Source: CAIUVD01 sp044338255 (GTDB lineage: Bacteria; Planctomycetota; UBA11346). From it: 54,952 nt of DNA. This document shows, piece after piece, positions 1 through 7,988 of the stretch; positions within the stretch are counted from its first letter, which is position 1, and each line of letters starts with the position of its first letter. A program made the position numbers and the translations under genes. Where the stretch lies: the NCBI GenBank assembly GCA_044338255.1, contig JBIILZ010000010.1:1-54952 (forward strand). Reading direction: 5' to 3'. Under the pieces are notes generated by a model. That model saw only the letters and a list, made by a program, of their open reading frames with translations, did not search any database and had not been told where the DNA came from.

Positions 1-298
1 AAAGGCCGGGGGTACTCAGGGGCGCGAGCCCCTGCTAAACCGAACTCAGGGGCGCGAGCCCCTGCTAAACCGAACTCAGGGGCGCGAGCCCCTGCTAAAC
101 CGAATTAATCGGCCGCCGAGGAGCGCTGGCGGGATACAATCGGCGCAGCCGATCCCGCCACATTTTCAGCGCCACGCTGAAAATGAGCTCCGACAAAGGC
201 CGGGGGTACTCAGGGGCGCGAGCCCCTGCTAAACCGAACTCAGGGGCGCGAGCCCCTGCTAAACCGAACTCAGGGGCGCGAGCCCCTGCTAAAAAGCC
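1..298. repeat. Six 30-bp hairpin repeats in a 194-bp duplication
   Basis: A 30-bp unit occurs three times in tandem at about 17-106 and three times at about 211-298. Each carries the perfect inverted repeat CAGGGGC-GCGA-GCCCCTG (17-34, 47-64, 77-94, 211-228, 241-258, 271-288), whose loop is a GNRA-type tetraloop. The two triplets are preceded by the same flank (1-16 and 195-210), so a 194-bp block has been duplicated. The block between them holds two further hairpins, arms 128-135/152-159 and 162-171/175-184. The last triplet runs into the 3' end of the TPR gene and contains its TGA stop (270-272). There is no gene in the interval. A structured 3' UTR or REP-like element is the likeliest role. 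Confidence 0.9.
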
Positions 299-1616
299 GC
301 TCGATGACCTCGGCCTGGGCGTCGTTGGGTTGAGCCTGGCGGTAGGTGACGAGTAGGTTTCGGGCCTCGTCGGTGCGGCCGAGGCGGTGCAGGAGCACCA
401 CCAGGCGCAGGCTGGCGATGCTCGCGCCGTGGGCGTTGGCTTGGCGATAGAGGGACTCGGCGCGGTTGAGGTCGTTACGATTCTCGGCGATCGATCCGGC
501 CCAGGCGACCACCGCCGGATCTGATTCGCCTTGTCGTAGCACCATCTGGAGGGCGTTGTCGGCGGCAGCTAGGTCGTTGGCTTGCGCGGCAAGTCGGGCG
601 GCGAGTAGGTGGCCGCTGCGACTACACTTGTCCTCCGGGATCGCCTGCAACCACTGGCGGGCGTCATCGCCGTGATCGGCTTCCAAGGCGACGCGGGCGG
701 CGAACTCAAGCAGCCGGGGGTCGGCGTTGTTTGCGGTCTTGGTGGCCGCGGTCGGGGCTTTGGCAAGCTCTTCGACCACCAGCGAGCGAATCGTCGCGTA
801 GGCCGCTGGCGCCTGGTTCGCCGCCAGCTGCAGCTCGGCCAGGGCCTGACGCAGGGCGCGGTCATCCGGACGCAGCAGGAGGGCGGCTTCGAGAGCGATG
901 CGCGCACCCAAGGCGTCGCCGGCGCGGCTTTCGGCACCGGCCAACGAGCGCCACAGATCGCCATCGGTCGGTGAGGCGGCGAGCAGCGACTGCAACGCCA
1001 CGCGCGCCTCGTCCCAGCGCTCGGCGTTGACCAACAGCGTCAGTTCCTGGCGGCGGAAGACGGCCTCAGCGGGGAAGCGCGTGATGCCCTGGGTCACCAG
1101 GGTCGTGGCCAGCCGCGCATCACCGGCGCGTATCGCGCAATCGACATAGAGGGCGAGGTCGCCGGCACTGGCGCTGGCCACCGGCACGGCGATCGCGCAG
1201 GCGGCCACCGCCGCCCGCCAATCGCCGCGGGCGCTGGCGCAACGCGCGATTCCCAACTGGGCCACGAGCAGGGTGGGGTCGAGCTGCGCCGCGGTGGTGA
1301 AGGCAGCTTCGGCACGCGTCAGCAGTGGACCACGCACGGCCGCAGGTGCACCCTCGGCCTGCTGCAAACTGGCCTGCTGTAGACTGGCCTGCTGTAGACA
1401 AGCATTGCCCATAGCCAAGGACACCAGCGCATGGGCCGGACCCTGATAGGCCAGCAACAGCGCTTCGGCCCTTTGCGCATCAGCCTCGTTGCGGACCTGA
1501 TCAAGCAACGACGCGACCGCAGCCGGCACCCGCACCGGCGGAGGCGTGGCGGCTTCGACCGCTGGCAACGAGCACAGCACCTGCCACAGGAGACTCGCGG
1601 ACAAGATGGATTTCAT
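270..1616 (-). CDS. Secreted TPR-repeat protein, last gene of TonB operon
   Basis: A protein of 448 residues starting at ATG 1616, which overlaps the tonB stop by one base (TGATG); the longer upstream reading of the frame is less likely. It begins with a signal peptide (MKSILSASLLW, cleavage near AVEA) and continues as helix-turn-helix TPR units rich in Ala and Leu up to residue 440. A periplasmic TPR protein closes the equivalent TonB2/TtpC operons of marine gamma-proteobacteria, where it is thought to help the transport machinery. A 15-bp direct repeat at about 1365-1400 encodes three near-identical Q-Q-A-S-L units. The last codons lie in the hairpin repeat array, so the C-terminus may have been reshaped by it. 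Confidence 0.8.
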   Translation of the reverse strand: MKSILSASLLWQVLCSLPAVEAATPPPVRVPAAVASLLDQVRNEADAQRAEALLLAYQGPAHALVSLAMGNACLQQASLQQASLQQAEGAPAAVRGPLLTRAEAAFTTAAQLDPTLLVAQLGIARCASARGDWRAAVAACAIAVPVASASAGDLALYVDCAIRAGDARLATTLVTQGITRFPAEAVFRRQELTLLVNAERWDEARVALQSLLAASPTDGDLWRSLAGAESRAGDALGARIALEAALLLRPDDRALRQALAELQLAANQAPAAYATIRSLVVEELAKAPTAATKTANNADPRLLEFAARVALEADHGDDARQWLQAIPEDKCSRSGHLLAARLAAQANDLAAADNALQMVLRQGESDPAVVAWAGSIAENRNDLNRAESLYRQANAHGASIASLRLVVLLHRLGRTDEARNLLVTYRQAQPNDAQAEVIERLFSRGSRP

Positions 1617-2338
1617 CACCGGGGCAGTCTCCATTCGACAGCTAATGTAATCACGCACGCCACCGGCCGCTCATGGACCCGGGCCGGGGTATAGCGCAGC
1701 GTCTTGCACAAGGCTTGCGCGGCGCCATCGAAGACCCCCGGAGGATCGCTGGTGATGATCGATATCGCCACCACCTGGCCTTCGGAGTTGATTCCCAGAC
1801 GCATCGACGAGGTCCCTTCGACTCCCCGCAGACGGGCGCTGCGCGGATAGAAACGTTCGAGGTCGAAGCCATTGATCAACACCGGCTGCTCATCGACCAC
1901 CACGCTGCCGACGCCGACATTACCCGTTGGAGTTACCGACTTTCCCCCCTCTGCCGCGTTGGTCGCCGCCGCCACCGTCGGCATGTTGATGGGACGGGCG
2001 GCGTCGATCGTCGGCAAGTCCGGCATCGACAGCATCGCCGCGCTAGCGGTTGGCGATAACGCCAGGGCCGGCAGCGAGGCCATCGGCGGCGCCAGCGGCG
2101 AAGCTGATGCAGGTGCGGGCGTGGTGACCTTCGCCGGCAGATTGGCTACAGGCGGCGCGGTGATGGGCGGTACGCTCGTGAGGCGATGCAGCGGAAGCGG
2201 AATTACCGGTGGCGCCGATCGCGGGCGATCGAGCAGCATCAGCACGACCAGCAACAGACCGTTCATCAGCAGCGTCGTCGCCACCGCCACGATGATCCCG
2301 GTCATGTCCCTCCGACGCGTCGTCGTCGCTGCGATCAT
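1616..2338 (-). CDS. tonB: TonB-family energy transducer
   Basis: 240 residues. A single N-terminal membrane anchor (about residues 12-36) is followed by a Pro/Ala-rich periplasmic linker and a C-terminal TonB domain (about 150-240) with the typical sequence of basic FYPxxAR, GxxxxRLGI and a PPGVFDGAA-like stretch before the last strands. TonB passes inner-membrane proton-motive force to outer-membrane receptors. Its start overlaps the exbD stop (ATGA), and its stop overlaps the TPR gene start, so the three are translationally coupled. No TonB-dependent receptor is present in the window, so the cargo is unknown. Confidence 0.85.
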   Translation of the reverse strand: MIAATTTRRRDMTGIIVAVATTLLMNGLLLVVLMLLDRPRSAPPVIPLPLHRLTSVPPITAPPVANLPAKVTTPAPASASPLAPPMASLPALALSPTASAAMLSMPDLPTIDAARPINMPTVAAATNAAEGGKSVTPTGNVGVGSVVVDEQPVLINGFDLERFYPRSARLRGVEGTSSMRLGINSEGQVVAISIITSDPPGVFDGAAQALCKTLRYTPARVHERPVACVITLAVEWRLPR

Positions 2339-2760
2339 GGGCCGCTCCCGCCCGCGGGCGAGATCGTGGCCGCGACATCCACGCTACTCGCGCCGCCCGC
2401 GCTGCAGGCATCCATCACTGTCAACAGGATCCCCGTGGGCACGCGTCGATCGGCAACCACCACCACCCGACTGGTGCCGAGGCGGGCAAGCTCCGCGTTC
2501 ACCGCCGTTGCGATCTGCGCCGTGGCCAGGCTCTGGCCGGCGATGATGACCTCGTCATCAACGGTCACCGCCACCTGCAGACTCGGACTCTCAGACGTGC
2601 TCGCCTGGGTGCTCTGCGGGCGCTCGATCGTCACCGCGCTCTCGGGCGTGAACGAGGTCGAGATGACGTAGAAAACCAACAGGAAGAAGACCACGTCGAT
2701 CAACGGGATGACGTTGAGCTCGACCGGGCGATGTGCCGACCACATCCGACGGCGCCTCAT
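2335..2760 (-). CDS. exbD: ExbD/TolR-type biopolymer transport protein
   Basis: About 141 residues. One membrane segment follows the motif LNVIPLIDVVFFLLVFYV; the Asp in it is the proton-carrying residue of the family. The periplasmic C-terminal domain ends near SVDVAATISP. I chose ATG 2760, which has GAGGAG six bases upstream; an in-frame GTG at 2778 would add six residues. The start sits in a run of 14-bp repeats that each carry a ribosome-binding site and an ATG. Together with the ExbB-like genes upstream it should form the proton channel that drives TonB. Confidence 0.88.
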   Translation of the reverse strand: MRRRRMWSAHRPVELNVIPLIDVVFFLLVFYVISTSFTPESAVTIERPQSTQASTSESPSLQVAVTVDDEVIIAGQSLATAQIATAVNAELARLGTSRVVVVADRRVPTGILLTVMDACSAGGASSVDVAATISPAGGSGP

Positions 2761-2813
2761 TCGCTGCTCCTCATTCACTGCTCCTCATTCGCTGCTTCTC
2801 ATTCACTACTCCA
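2758..2813 (-). repeat. Four 14-bp repeats each carrying SD plus ATG
   Basis: Read on the minus strand the unit is AGGAGCAGYGAATG, repeated four times in register (2758-2771, 2772-2785, 2786-2799, 2800-2813, the last degenerate). Each unit contains a Shine-Dalgarno core (AGGAG) six to seven bases before an ATG. The array covers the end of the ExbB gene and the start of exbD; only the ATG at 2760 opens the exbD frame with its own SD. Confidence 0.85.
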
Positions 2814-3203
2814 AGCCGCATTGCGGGTCAGCTCGGTCGCCCGGCGATCGATGACGCGCTCCCAGATCAGGGCCGGGATCGCCGCCACCAGGCCGGCCTG
2901 AGTGGCATGCAGCGCTAGGCCGATGCCCTGGCTGGCGGTGCGCGAGACCTGAAAATCTTGGCTCAGCGAAAGCAGATGGAAGGTTTCGGAAATGCCGCCG
3001 ACGCTGGCCAGCAAACCCAGGAGCGGCAGGGCGGCGATCAAGGCGCGGATCAACCCCAGTCCTGCCGCCGGCTCAACCACCGCTGCCGCAGATACCCACA
3101 GTATCCAGGTGCGATGCCCAAGCAGGGCGTAGAGCGTCAACGAGGTCAGCGCCATCAGCAGTAGGGCGCCATCGCCATGACCGAGGGCGGCGAGGAAGTT
3201 CAC
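2799..3203 (-). CDS. exbB: ExbB/TolQ/MotA-family proton channel protein
   Basis: 134 residues, starting at GTG 3203 that overlaps the upstream stop (GTGA). The domain shows three membrane segments: residues about 13-40, 50-75 with the Gly/Leu-rich LLGLLASVGGI stretch, and 85-112 containing the QAGLVAAIPALIWERVI signature of the family. It is shorter than E. coli ExbB (244 aa) and close to ExbB2 of TtpC-containing systems. It would form the inner-membrane channel with ExbD. Confidence 0.85.
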   Translation of the reverse strand: MNFLAALGHGDGALLLMALTSLTLYALLGHRTWILWVSAAAVVEPAAGLGLIRALIAALPLLGLLASVGGISETFHLLSLSQDFQVSRTASQGIGLALHATQAGLVAAIPALIWERVIDRRATELTRNAAWSSE

Positions 3204-4498
3204 GCGTCTGCGCTTTCACGGGCGGCGGTGCCAAGCAGACCACTGGCGGCTTCTTCGAGCAACAGGATCCGCCGTTCCGCGGCGCGGCTCAGCAGGGCAT
3301 GCGCCACCAGCAGCGGCACAGCGACGAACATTCCCGCCTGAGTCGTGATCAGGGCTTCCGAAATTCCCCCCGACAACGAGCGGGCATTGCCGGAACCTTG
3401 GGCGCCGATCACCGTGAAGAAATCGATCATGCCGGTGACCGTACCCAGCAGGCCGAGCAGCGGAGCGATCGAGGCCAGCAGCAGCAGCAAGGCCAGGCCG
3501 CGCTGCAGGGGCGGGGCTTCGCAGAGCACAGCCCGATCCAAGGCGGCTTCGCGCTCGGCCCGCGCCTGGCCGACGGTGGCGACGCCGACCGCGAGGATGC
3601 GCTCCAACGGCTGCGAGGACTGCGCATCGATCGGGGCCGCTCCGCTGCGATCGCCGGCCATCCACGCCAGCACGGCATCGATGCGCGTGCGCGCCAGGGG
3701 CAGGCGCGACAAGGCCAGGCTGCGCGTGCCGGCGATGAGCAGGCCGAGCACGCCCACGCCCAGGATCGGCCAGATGAATAGGCGCCCGCCCTTGATCCAT
3801 TCGCCGAGCGTGCGCCTGACGACCGGCGGCTGGGTGGCCCAGCTGCCGGCGACATCGATGACCACGGATGCAGGATCGGCCAGGGCCGCTTCGACGTGCG
3901 CCGGCAAGGGTGGACCGGCGATCAACGACAGCCCGCCCTTGGCGGTGAGGGATCCGCGCGTGGCCGGGGTATCTCCACCGGCCAGCGCCCGCGCCGTGGC
4001 GATGCGCATCACGGGCACGGTCACCGTCGCACCGTTACGATCCTGGATCGTCTCCGGCGCGACGCGCACCTGCGCCTGGGCCTGGACGATGGCGGGCAGC
4101 GCCGCCAACGCGGTGGTTACCGCCTGCACGCGCTCCCCGCGAGCGAGGCCGGCAAGCTCAAGATGCAGGAGCGCTGAGGCCCGCGTGAGCTGCTGATCGA
4201 GCTGCTGGGTCTTGCCGGCCTGGGCGGCGCGGGCGCTGACCAGCGAGCTGCGCAGATGCTCGACCTCGGCCTGGGCGGAAAGAAGCCGCTGGCGGGTCTC
4301 GGCCAAGGTGCGTACCGCCTCATTGAGTCGGGCCACCTGCGCACTGCGCTCTTCAATGATGCGGGTGCGCTCAGCGACCAAGGCGGTTTCGGCAACCTTG
4401 CGGGCGTTGTCGGCGGCCTGACGGACATCGGTTTCGGCGGCACCCAGCCAACTGGCGAAAATGGTGACGAACAGCAGAACCATGCACCGGCAGCTCAT
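3200..4498 (-). CDS. TtpC-like MotA/TolQ/ExbB protein with coiled-coil N-terminus
   Basis: 432 residues. A signal peptide (residues 1-20, ending GAAE) is followed by a long periplasmic coiled coil rich in Ala, Glu, Arg and Gln (about 25-115), a globular segment, a membrane helix at about 238-262 and a MotA/TolQ/ExbB domain at about 290-425 with LLGLLGTVTGMIDFF and TTQAGMFVAVPLLVAHAL. This architecture is that of TtpC, the extra ExbB-like component of Vibrio TonB2 systems. Its start overlaps the upstream DUF3450 stop (ATGA) and its stop overlaps the ExbB start. It probably couples the inner-membrane motor to a longer periplasmic reach. Confidence 0.82.
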   Translation of the reverse strand: MSCRCMVLLFVTIFASWLGAAETDVRQAADNARKVAETALVAERTRIIEERSAQVARLNEAVRTLAETRQRLLSAQAEVEHLRSSLVSARAAQAGKTQQLDQQLTRASALLHLELAGLARGERVQAVTTALAALPAIVQAQAQVRVAPETIQDRNGATVTVPVMRIATARALAGGDTPATRGSLTAKGGLSLIAGPPLPAHVEAALADPASVVIDVAGSWATQPPVVRRTLGEWIKGGRLFIWPILGVGVLGLLIAGTRSLALSRLPLARTRIDAVLAWMAGDRSGAAPIDAQSSQPLERILAVGVATVGQARAEREAALDRAVLCEAPPLQRGLALLLLLASIAPLLGLLGTVTGMIDFFTVIGAQGSGNARSLSGGISEALITTQAGMFVAVPLLVAHALLSRAAERRILLLEEAASGLLGTAARESADA

Positions 4499-5244
4499 GG
4501 CGTGCTCCGTGGCAAGACCACCGGCTCACTGCGGTCGCGACCGTCACTACGGCCCTCGGCCAAGGCTATCGCCCGGCGGATTTCCTCGCAGGCTCGCTGA
4601 TCGGAAAGCGACGTCAGTTCGAGGCGGCCACTGCGCATGGTCGCCGTGCCGCACTCCCCATCGCTGAGTGCCATCCACCAGGCGAGGTTGCCGGCCCGCA
4701 GGACGCGCACGGCGGTCTTCTGCTCCGGGGCATCGCCCTGGCGATGGCCGGCAAGGAGATCGACCGTGATCTGCGCCAAGGCCCGTTGCGTGAGTTCGCT
4801 GGCCTTCAGCAGCGCTTCCAGCGAGTCGTCGACGGGGACGACGACGGCTCCCGGCGGCAAGGTCTGCGCCACGGCTTGAAGCTTGCCGCGCGTGGCGGCG
4901 GTGACCTCGGCGAGGGCTTTTTGTGCCGTCGCGTCGTCACCGGCGAGCAGTTGCTGTTGCTCGCGGCGCAACTCGTCACGCTCACTCTCGATGGCAGTGA
5001 GCTCCTGCTGCGCACGTTTCACTTCCGCCTGCACACTGTCGAGAGTCACGCCCAGGCGCTCACCTTCGGCGCGCCAAGCGGCGACCTCGATCCCCTGCTG
5101 CGAGCGGGCGTCATTGGCGGCGCGCAGATCCTCACGGAGACCGGCAAGCAGCTCGCTCTCGGCGGCCGTGCCCTGCACCGCGACGGAAAAGCTGAGTACG
5201 AAGATGAGTGGAAAGGTCAGCAAAAAGAGGATGAGAGAGCGCAT
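4495..5244 (-). CDS. DUF3450-family periplasmic coiled-coil protein
   Basis: 249 residues from ATG 5244, chosen because a typical signal peptide starts there (MRSLILFLLTFPLIF, ending near GTAA). The longer frame to 5313 would add 23 charged residues and collide with the divergent gene. After the signal comes a predicted coiled coil (about 30-110) and a C-terminal domain that fits DUF3450. DUF3450 proteins head TtpC-TonB2 operons in Vibrio, and this gene holds exactly that first position. Function in the family is not established; a periplasmic scaffold is the usual suggestion. Confidence 0.75.
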   Translation of the reverse strand: MRSLILFLLTFPLIFVLSFSVAVQGTAAESELLAGLREDLRAANDARSQQGIEVAAWRAEGERLGVTLDSVQAEVKRAQQELTAIESERDELRREQQQLLAGDDATAQKALAEVTAATRGKLQAVAQTLPPGAVVVPVDDSLEALLKASELTQRALAQITVDLLAGHRQGDAPEQKTAVRVLRAGNLAWWMALSDGECGTATMRSGRLELTSLSDQRACEEIRRAIALAEGRSDGRDRSEPVVLPRSTP

Positions 5245-5311
5245 ACGACGGCGCGGATGGTAGGTCGCTTGCTGCCGCTGGCCAGCGTTGAACTCGTAGC
5301 ACCATGCACGC

Positions 5312-6121
5312 ATGACGCTCCCCGACGCTGATCCGATCGCTCTGCTCGAAGCCTTCCTACAGGTGCACGCGCAGCGCTCGGCGGCGCCGATGCAGCTCTA
5401 CGCGCGCGGCGAGGAACTGTACCACAAGCTTGCGGCGGCACCCCCGGCGGTTCCGCAGTGGGGCCGGTTCCTGGTCGCACTCGGGAGCATGGCCGCCGAC
5501 GACTTCGACGATGCCGCCGCCGCCAGCCGTTATTTCCTGAGCTGCCTGCAGGGCGTCGAGCGCCACGGCGATCACGAGGCGGCAGTCACCGCCGGCTACG
5601 ATCAGGGCGTGCTGCAGGAACGTCGGCGCAATCCCAGCCATGCGCGCGCGGCCTATCGCGCCGCCGCCAGCGAGGGCTTTCGCCTGCACTGCGTGACCGC
5701 TAATACCGTACGTGCGGCGACCGGCGCGGTGCGCTTGTATTTCGCCGAATACGAGACCCTCGACCCCCTGCACCGGGGCTTGGCCAAGCAGGCCTGGCTG
5801 GCGTGGCTGTGGTTGCGCATCATGCAGCCCGAACAACTCGATCGCGAACTGCGCCGCGAACTCGGACGGCAGCTCTGCGCCCTGCTCCTGCCTGAGGATC
5901 ATCCTGAGGAACTGGCGGCCTGTTGGCGGGCCTGGCCACCGCATTCGCTCGCCACCGACAACGGCCCCTGGAACGACCACCAACCAGCCTGCCTCGCAGA
6001 ACTATTCGCCGCCGCCGCAGAATCCGCCGACGAACACCTCGGTGAAGAGGGACCTGATCCGGCGGCTCCCTACCGGCTACTTTGGGAAGCCGCCAAACGC
6101 CAGCTCAACCGGTACCGGTAA
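5312..6121 (+). CDS. Hypothetical helical protein
   Basis: 269 residues, no family recognised. The sequence is almost entirely helical with repeated A-A-x-x-Y/F patterns (for example AAAASRYFLSCL and HARAAYRAAASEG) that resemble TPR or Sel1-like helices. No signal peptide or membrane segment. The ATG at 5312 shares the CATG palindrome with an alternative upstream start of the divergent DUF3450 gene. It runs tail to tail with the SGNH hydrolase 13 bases further on. Confidence 0.65.
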   Translation: MTLPDADPIALLEAFLQVHAQRSAAPMQLYARGEELYHKLAAAPPAVPQWGRFLVALGSMAADDFDDAAAASRYFLSCLQGVERHGDHEAAVTAGYDQGVLQERRRNPSHARAAYRAAASEGFRLHCVTANTVRAATGAVRLYFAEYETLDPLHRGLAKQAWLAWLWLRIMQPEQLDRELRRELGRQLCALLLPEDHPEELAACWRAWPPHSLATDNGPWNDHQPACLAELFAAAAESADEHLGEEGPDPAAPYRLLWEAAKRQLNRYR

Positions 6122-6133
6122 AGCGGCATACGC

Positions 6134-6796
6134 TCAGGCGCCGTTCCACTCGTAACCGACCGCTTCGAGGAAGGCGCGGGCCAAGACCTGATGGCCGATA
6201 TGGTTGGGATGTACGCGATCCCAAGCAATTGCCGCCGGATAGATGTGTTCGAGCAGACGGTTGAACGCCGCCTGGGTATCGACCAGGCGCAAGCGATGCT
6301 TGGTGGCAATCTGGCGGACGATCTCGCCATATTCATCCATCCGTTCACGCATCGCGTCGGCGGGATTGGGCTCGATGTAGAAGGGCGTCATCAAGACCAG
6401 GCCGGCGACCTTGGGCTTGGTCTGGATCACCAGCTGCTCGAGGGTCTTGGCGTAGACCGCGGGCAAGACATGGAGCTCGCGCTGGCGCGGCAGATCGAAT
6501 TGCCGCCACACGTCATTGATGCCGATCATGATCGACACCCAGTCGGGCTTGTGGGCGAGGACGTCGGTCTGCCAGCGCTGCTTGAGATCGACGACCGTAT
6601 TACCGCTGGTACCAAGATTGAGCACGCGGATGTGGTGCCCGGGGTAGGCGGTGCTCAGCAGGCCATCGACGTACTGCACGTAGCCCTTGCCCAAGGCCCC
6701 GAACAGTCCCTCGCCGACGGGGCGGGCGCGTTCGCAATCGGTGACCGAGTCCCCGATCATGAGCAGTTTCTGTCCGGGCTTGATGGCGAGGGTCAT
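6134..6796 (-). CDS. SGNH/GDSL-family hydrolase (esterase)
   Basis: 220 residues, full length for a single-domain SGNH esterase. All four blocks are visible: block I GDSVTD with the nucleophilic Ser (about residue 17), block II LNLGTSGNTV with the oxyanion Gly, block III GINDVWR with the oxyanion Asn, and block V DRVHPNHIGH with the catalytic Asp and His near residue 200. No signal peptide, so it should be cytoplasmic. Relatives include acetylxylan esterases and lysophospholipase/thioesterase-type enzymes; the substrate cannot be read from the sequence. The ATG at 6796 opens the conserved N-terminus. Confidence 0.88.
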   Translation of the reverse strand: MTLAIKPGQKLLMIGDSVTDCERARPVGEGLFGALGKGYVQYVDGLLSTAYPGHHIRVLNLGTSGNTVVDLKQRWQTDVLAHKPDWVSIMIGINDVWRQFDLPRQRELHVLPAVYAKTLEQLVIQTKPKVAGLVLMTPFYIEPNPADAMRERMDEYGEIVRQIATKHRLRLVDTQAAFNRLLEHIYPAAIAWDRVHPNHIGHQVLARAFLEAVGYEWNGA

Positions 6797-6849
6797 GTAT
6801 TTTTTCCTGTTGGCGGATGCGATCGCGACGCGGAGTTGGCCGCGGAAAC

Positions 6850-7953
6850 TTATTTCTTCTGTGCCGGCATCAGCTGCGACGAGGAGCCGCGGTGGATGCC
6901 GCGGAAGAGCATTTCCATCTCGTCGGGATTATCACTGTTGGCCAAGGCATCTTCGCGAGAGATATGGCCCTTCTCGAAGAGCTTGTACAGCGACTGATTG
7001 AAGGTCATGCAGCCGAAGTGTTCGCTGTCGCGGATCGCCGTCGAGAGTTCAGGTGTGCGGCCTTCCTCGATCATCTGCTTGATGGTCGGGGTCGTGACCA
7101 TCAGCTCGAGCGCCGGACAACGCCCGGCGGAGTCCTTGCGCGGGATCAGGCGCTGGCTGATGACCGCCTGGAACACCAACGACAGCTGCATACGGATGAG
7201 CGCATGCTGGAACGGCGGGAAGAAGTTGATGACGCGTTCCATGGTCTGCTGGGCATTGATGGTGTGCAGCGTCGAGAGCACCAAGTGGCCGGTCTCGGCG
7301 GCGTCGATGGCAGCGTTGACCGTCTCGGCATCGCGCATCTCACCGATGAGGATGACGTCGGGCGCCTCGCGCATGGCATTGCGCAGGGCGCTCTTGAAAT
7401 CGCGGGTGTCGATCCCGACTTCGCGCTGATTGATCAGGCAGCGATCATCGGTGTAGCTGTATTCGATCGGATCCTCGACGGTGATGATATGCCGATTCAC
7501 GTTGGCATTCATGTAGCTGATCATCGAGGCCAGAGTCGTCGACTTGCCCGAGCCGGTGATGCCGGTGACCAGCACCAGGCCACGCTTGAGCAGGGACAGG
7601 CGCTCGAAGGTCTCGATCGGCAGGCCGAGATCCTTGAAGTTGGGGATCTCCCCACGCACGTGGCGCAGGACGATGCCGATATTGCCGCGCTGCATGAAGG
7701 CATTGACGCGGAAACGACCGATTTCGGGATCTTCAAAGGCGCTATCGCACTCGTGATTCTTCTTGAAGATCTCGGCGGCATGCGGATCGACGATGAGGGT
7801 GAAGGCATCACGCATATCCTCACGGCTCATGGCCACCGTGCCGAGCTGGCGCACGGCGCCATCGACGCGAACCCGCGGCGGGCTCCCGACCTTGAGGAAC
7901 AAGTCGGATGAGCGCAATTGCACCATCGCGTTGAGCACGTCGCGGATATTCAT
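6850..7953 (-). CDS. pilT: PilT-type twitching ATPase
   Basis: 367 residues from ATG 7953; the in-frame extension upstream has no conserved sequence. Secretion-superfamily ATPase: N-terminal domain 1-100, Walker A GITGSGKST (131-139), Asp box around 156-165, Walker B ILIGEMRD (201-208), His box GHLVLSTLHT (222-231). PilT powers retraction of type IV pili. The C-terminal part carries PilT/PilU-like TIKQMIEEGR and a glycine-rich tail. No other pilus gene is nearby. SD AGAGG is three bases from the start, rather close. It lies 35 bases downstream of obgE. Confidence 0.9.
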   Translation of the reverse strand: MNIRDVLNAMVQLRSSDLFLKVGSPPRVRVDGAVRQLGTVAMSREDMRDAFTLIVDPHAAEIFKKNHECDSAFEDPEIGRFRVNAFMQRGNIGIVLRHVRGEIPNFKDLGLPIETFERLSLLKRGLVLVTGITGSGKSTTLASMISYMNANVNRHIITVEDPIEYSYTDDRCLINQREVGIDTRDFKSALRNAMREAPDVILIGEMRDAETVNAAIDAAETGHLVLSTLHTINAQQTMERVINFFPPFQHALIRMQLSLVFQAVISQRLIPRKDSAGRCPALELMVTTPTIKQMIEEGRTPELSTAIRDSEHFGCMTFNQSLYKLFEKGHISREDALANSDNPDEMEMLFRGIHRGSSSQLMPAQKK

Positions 7954-7988
7954 GAGCCTCTTCGCTTCAAAAAAAGATTCAGGAACTG

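Noticed and set aside
1..298. Possible CRISPR array
   Set aside because: The 30-bp units are directly tandem without spacers, and no cas genes are present.
6817..7911. 364-codon plus-strand frame opposite pilT
   Set aside because: PilT motifs on the minus strand are unambiguous.
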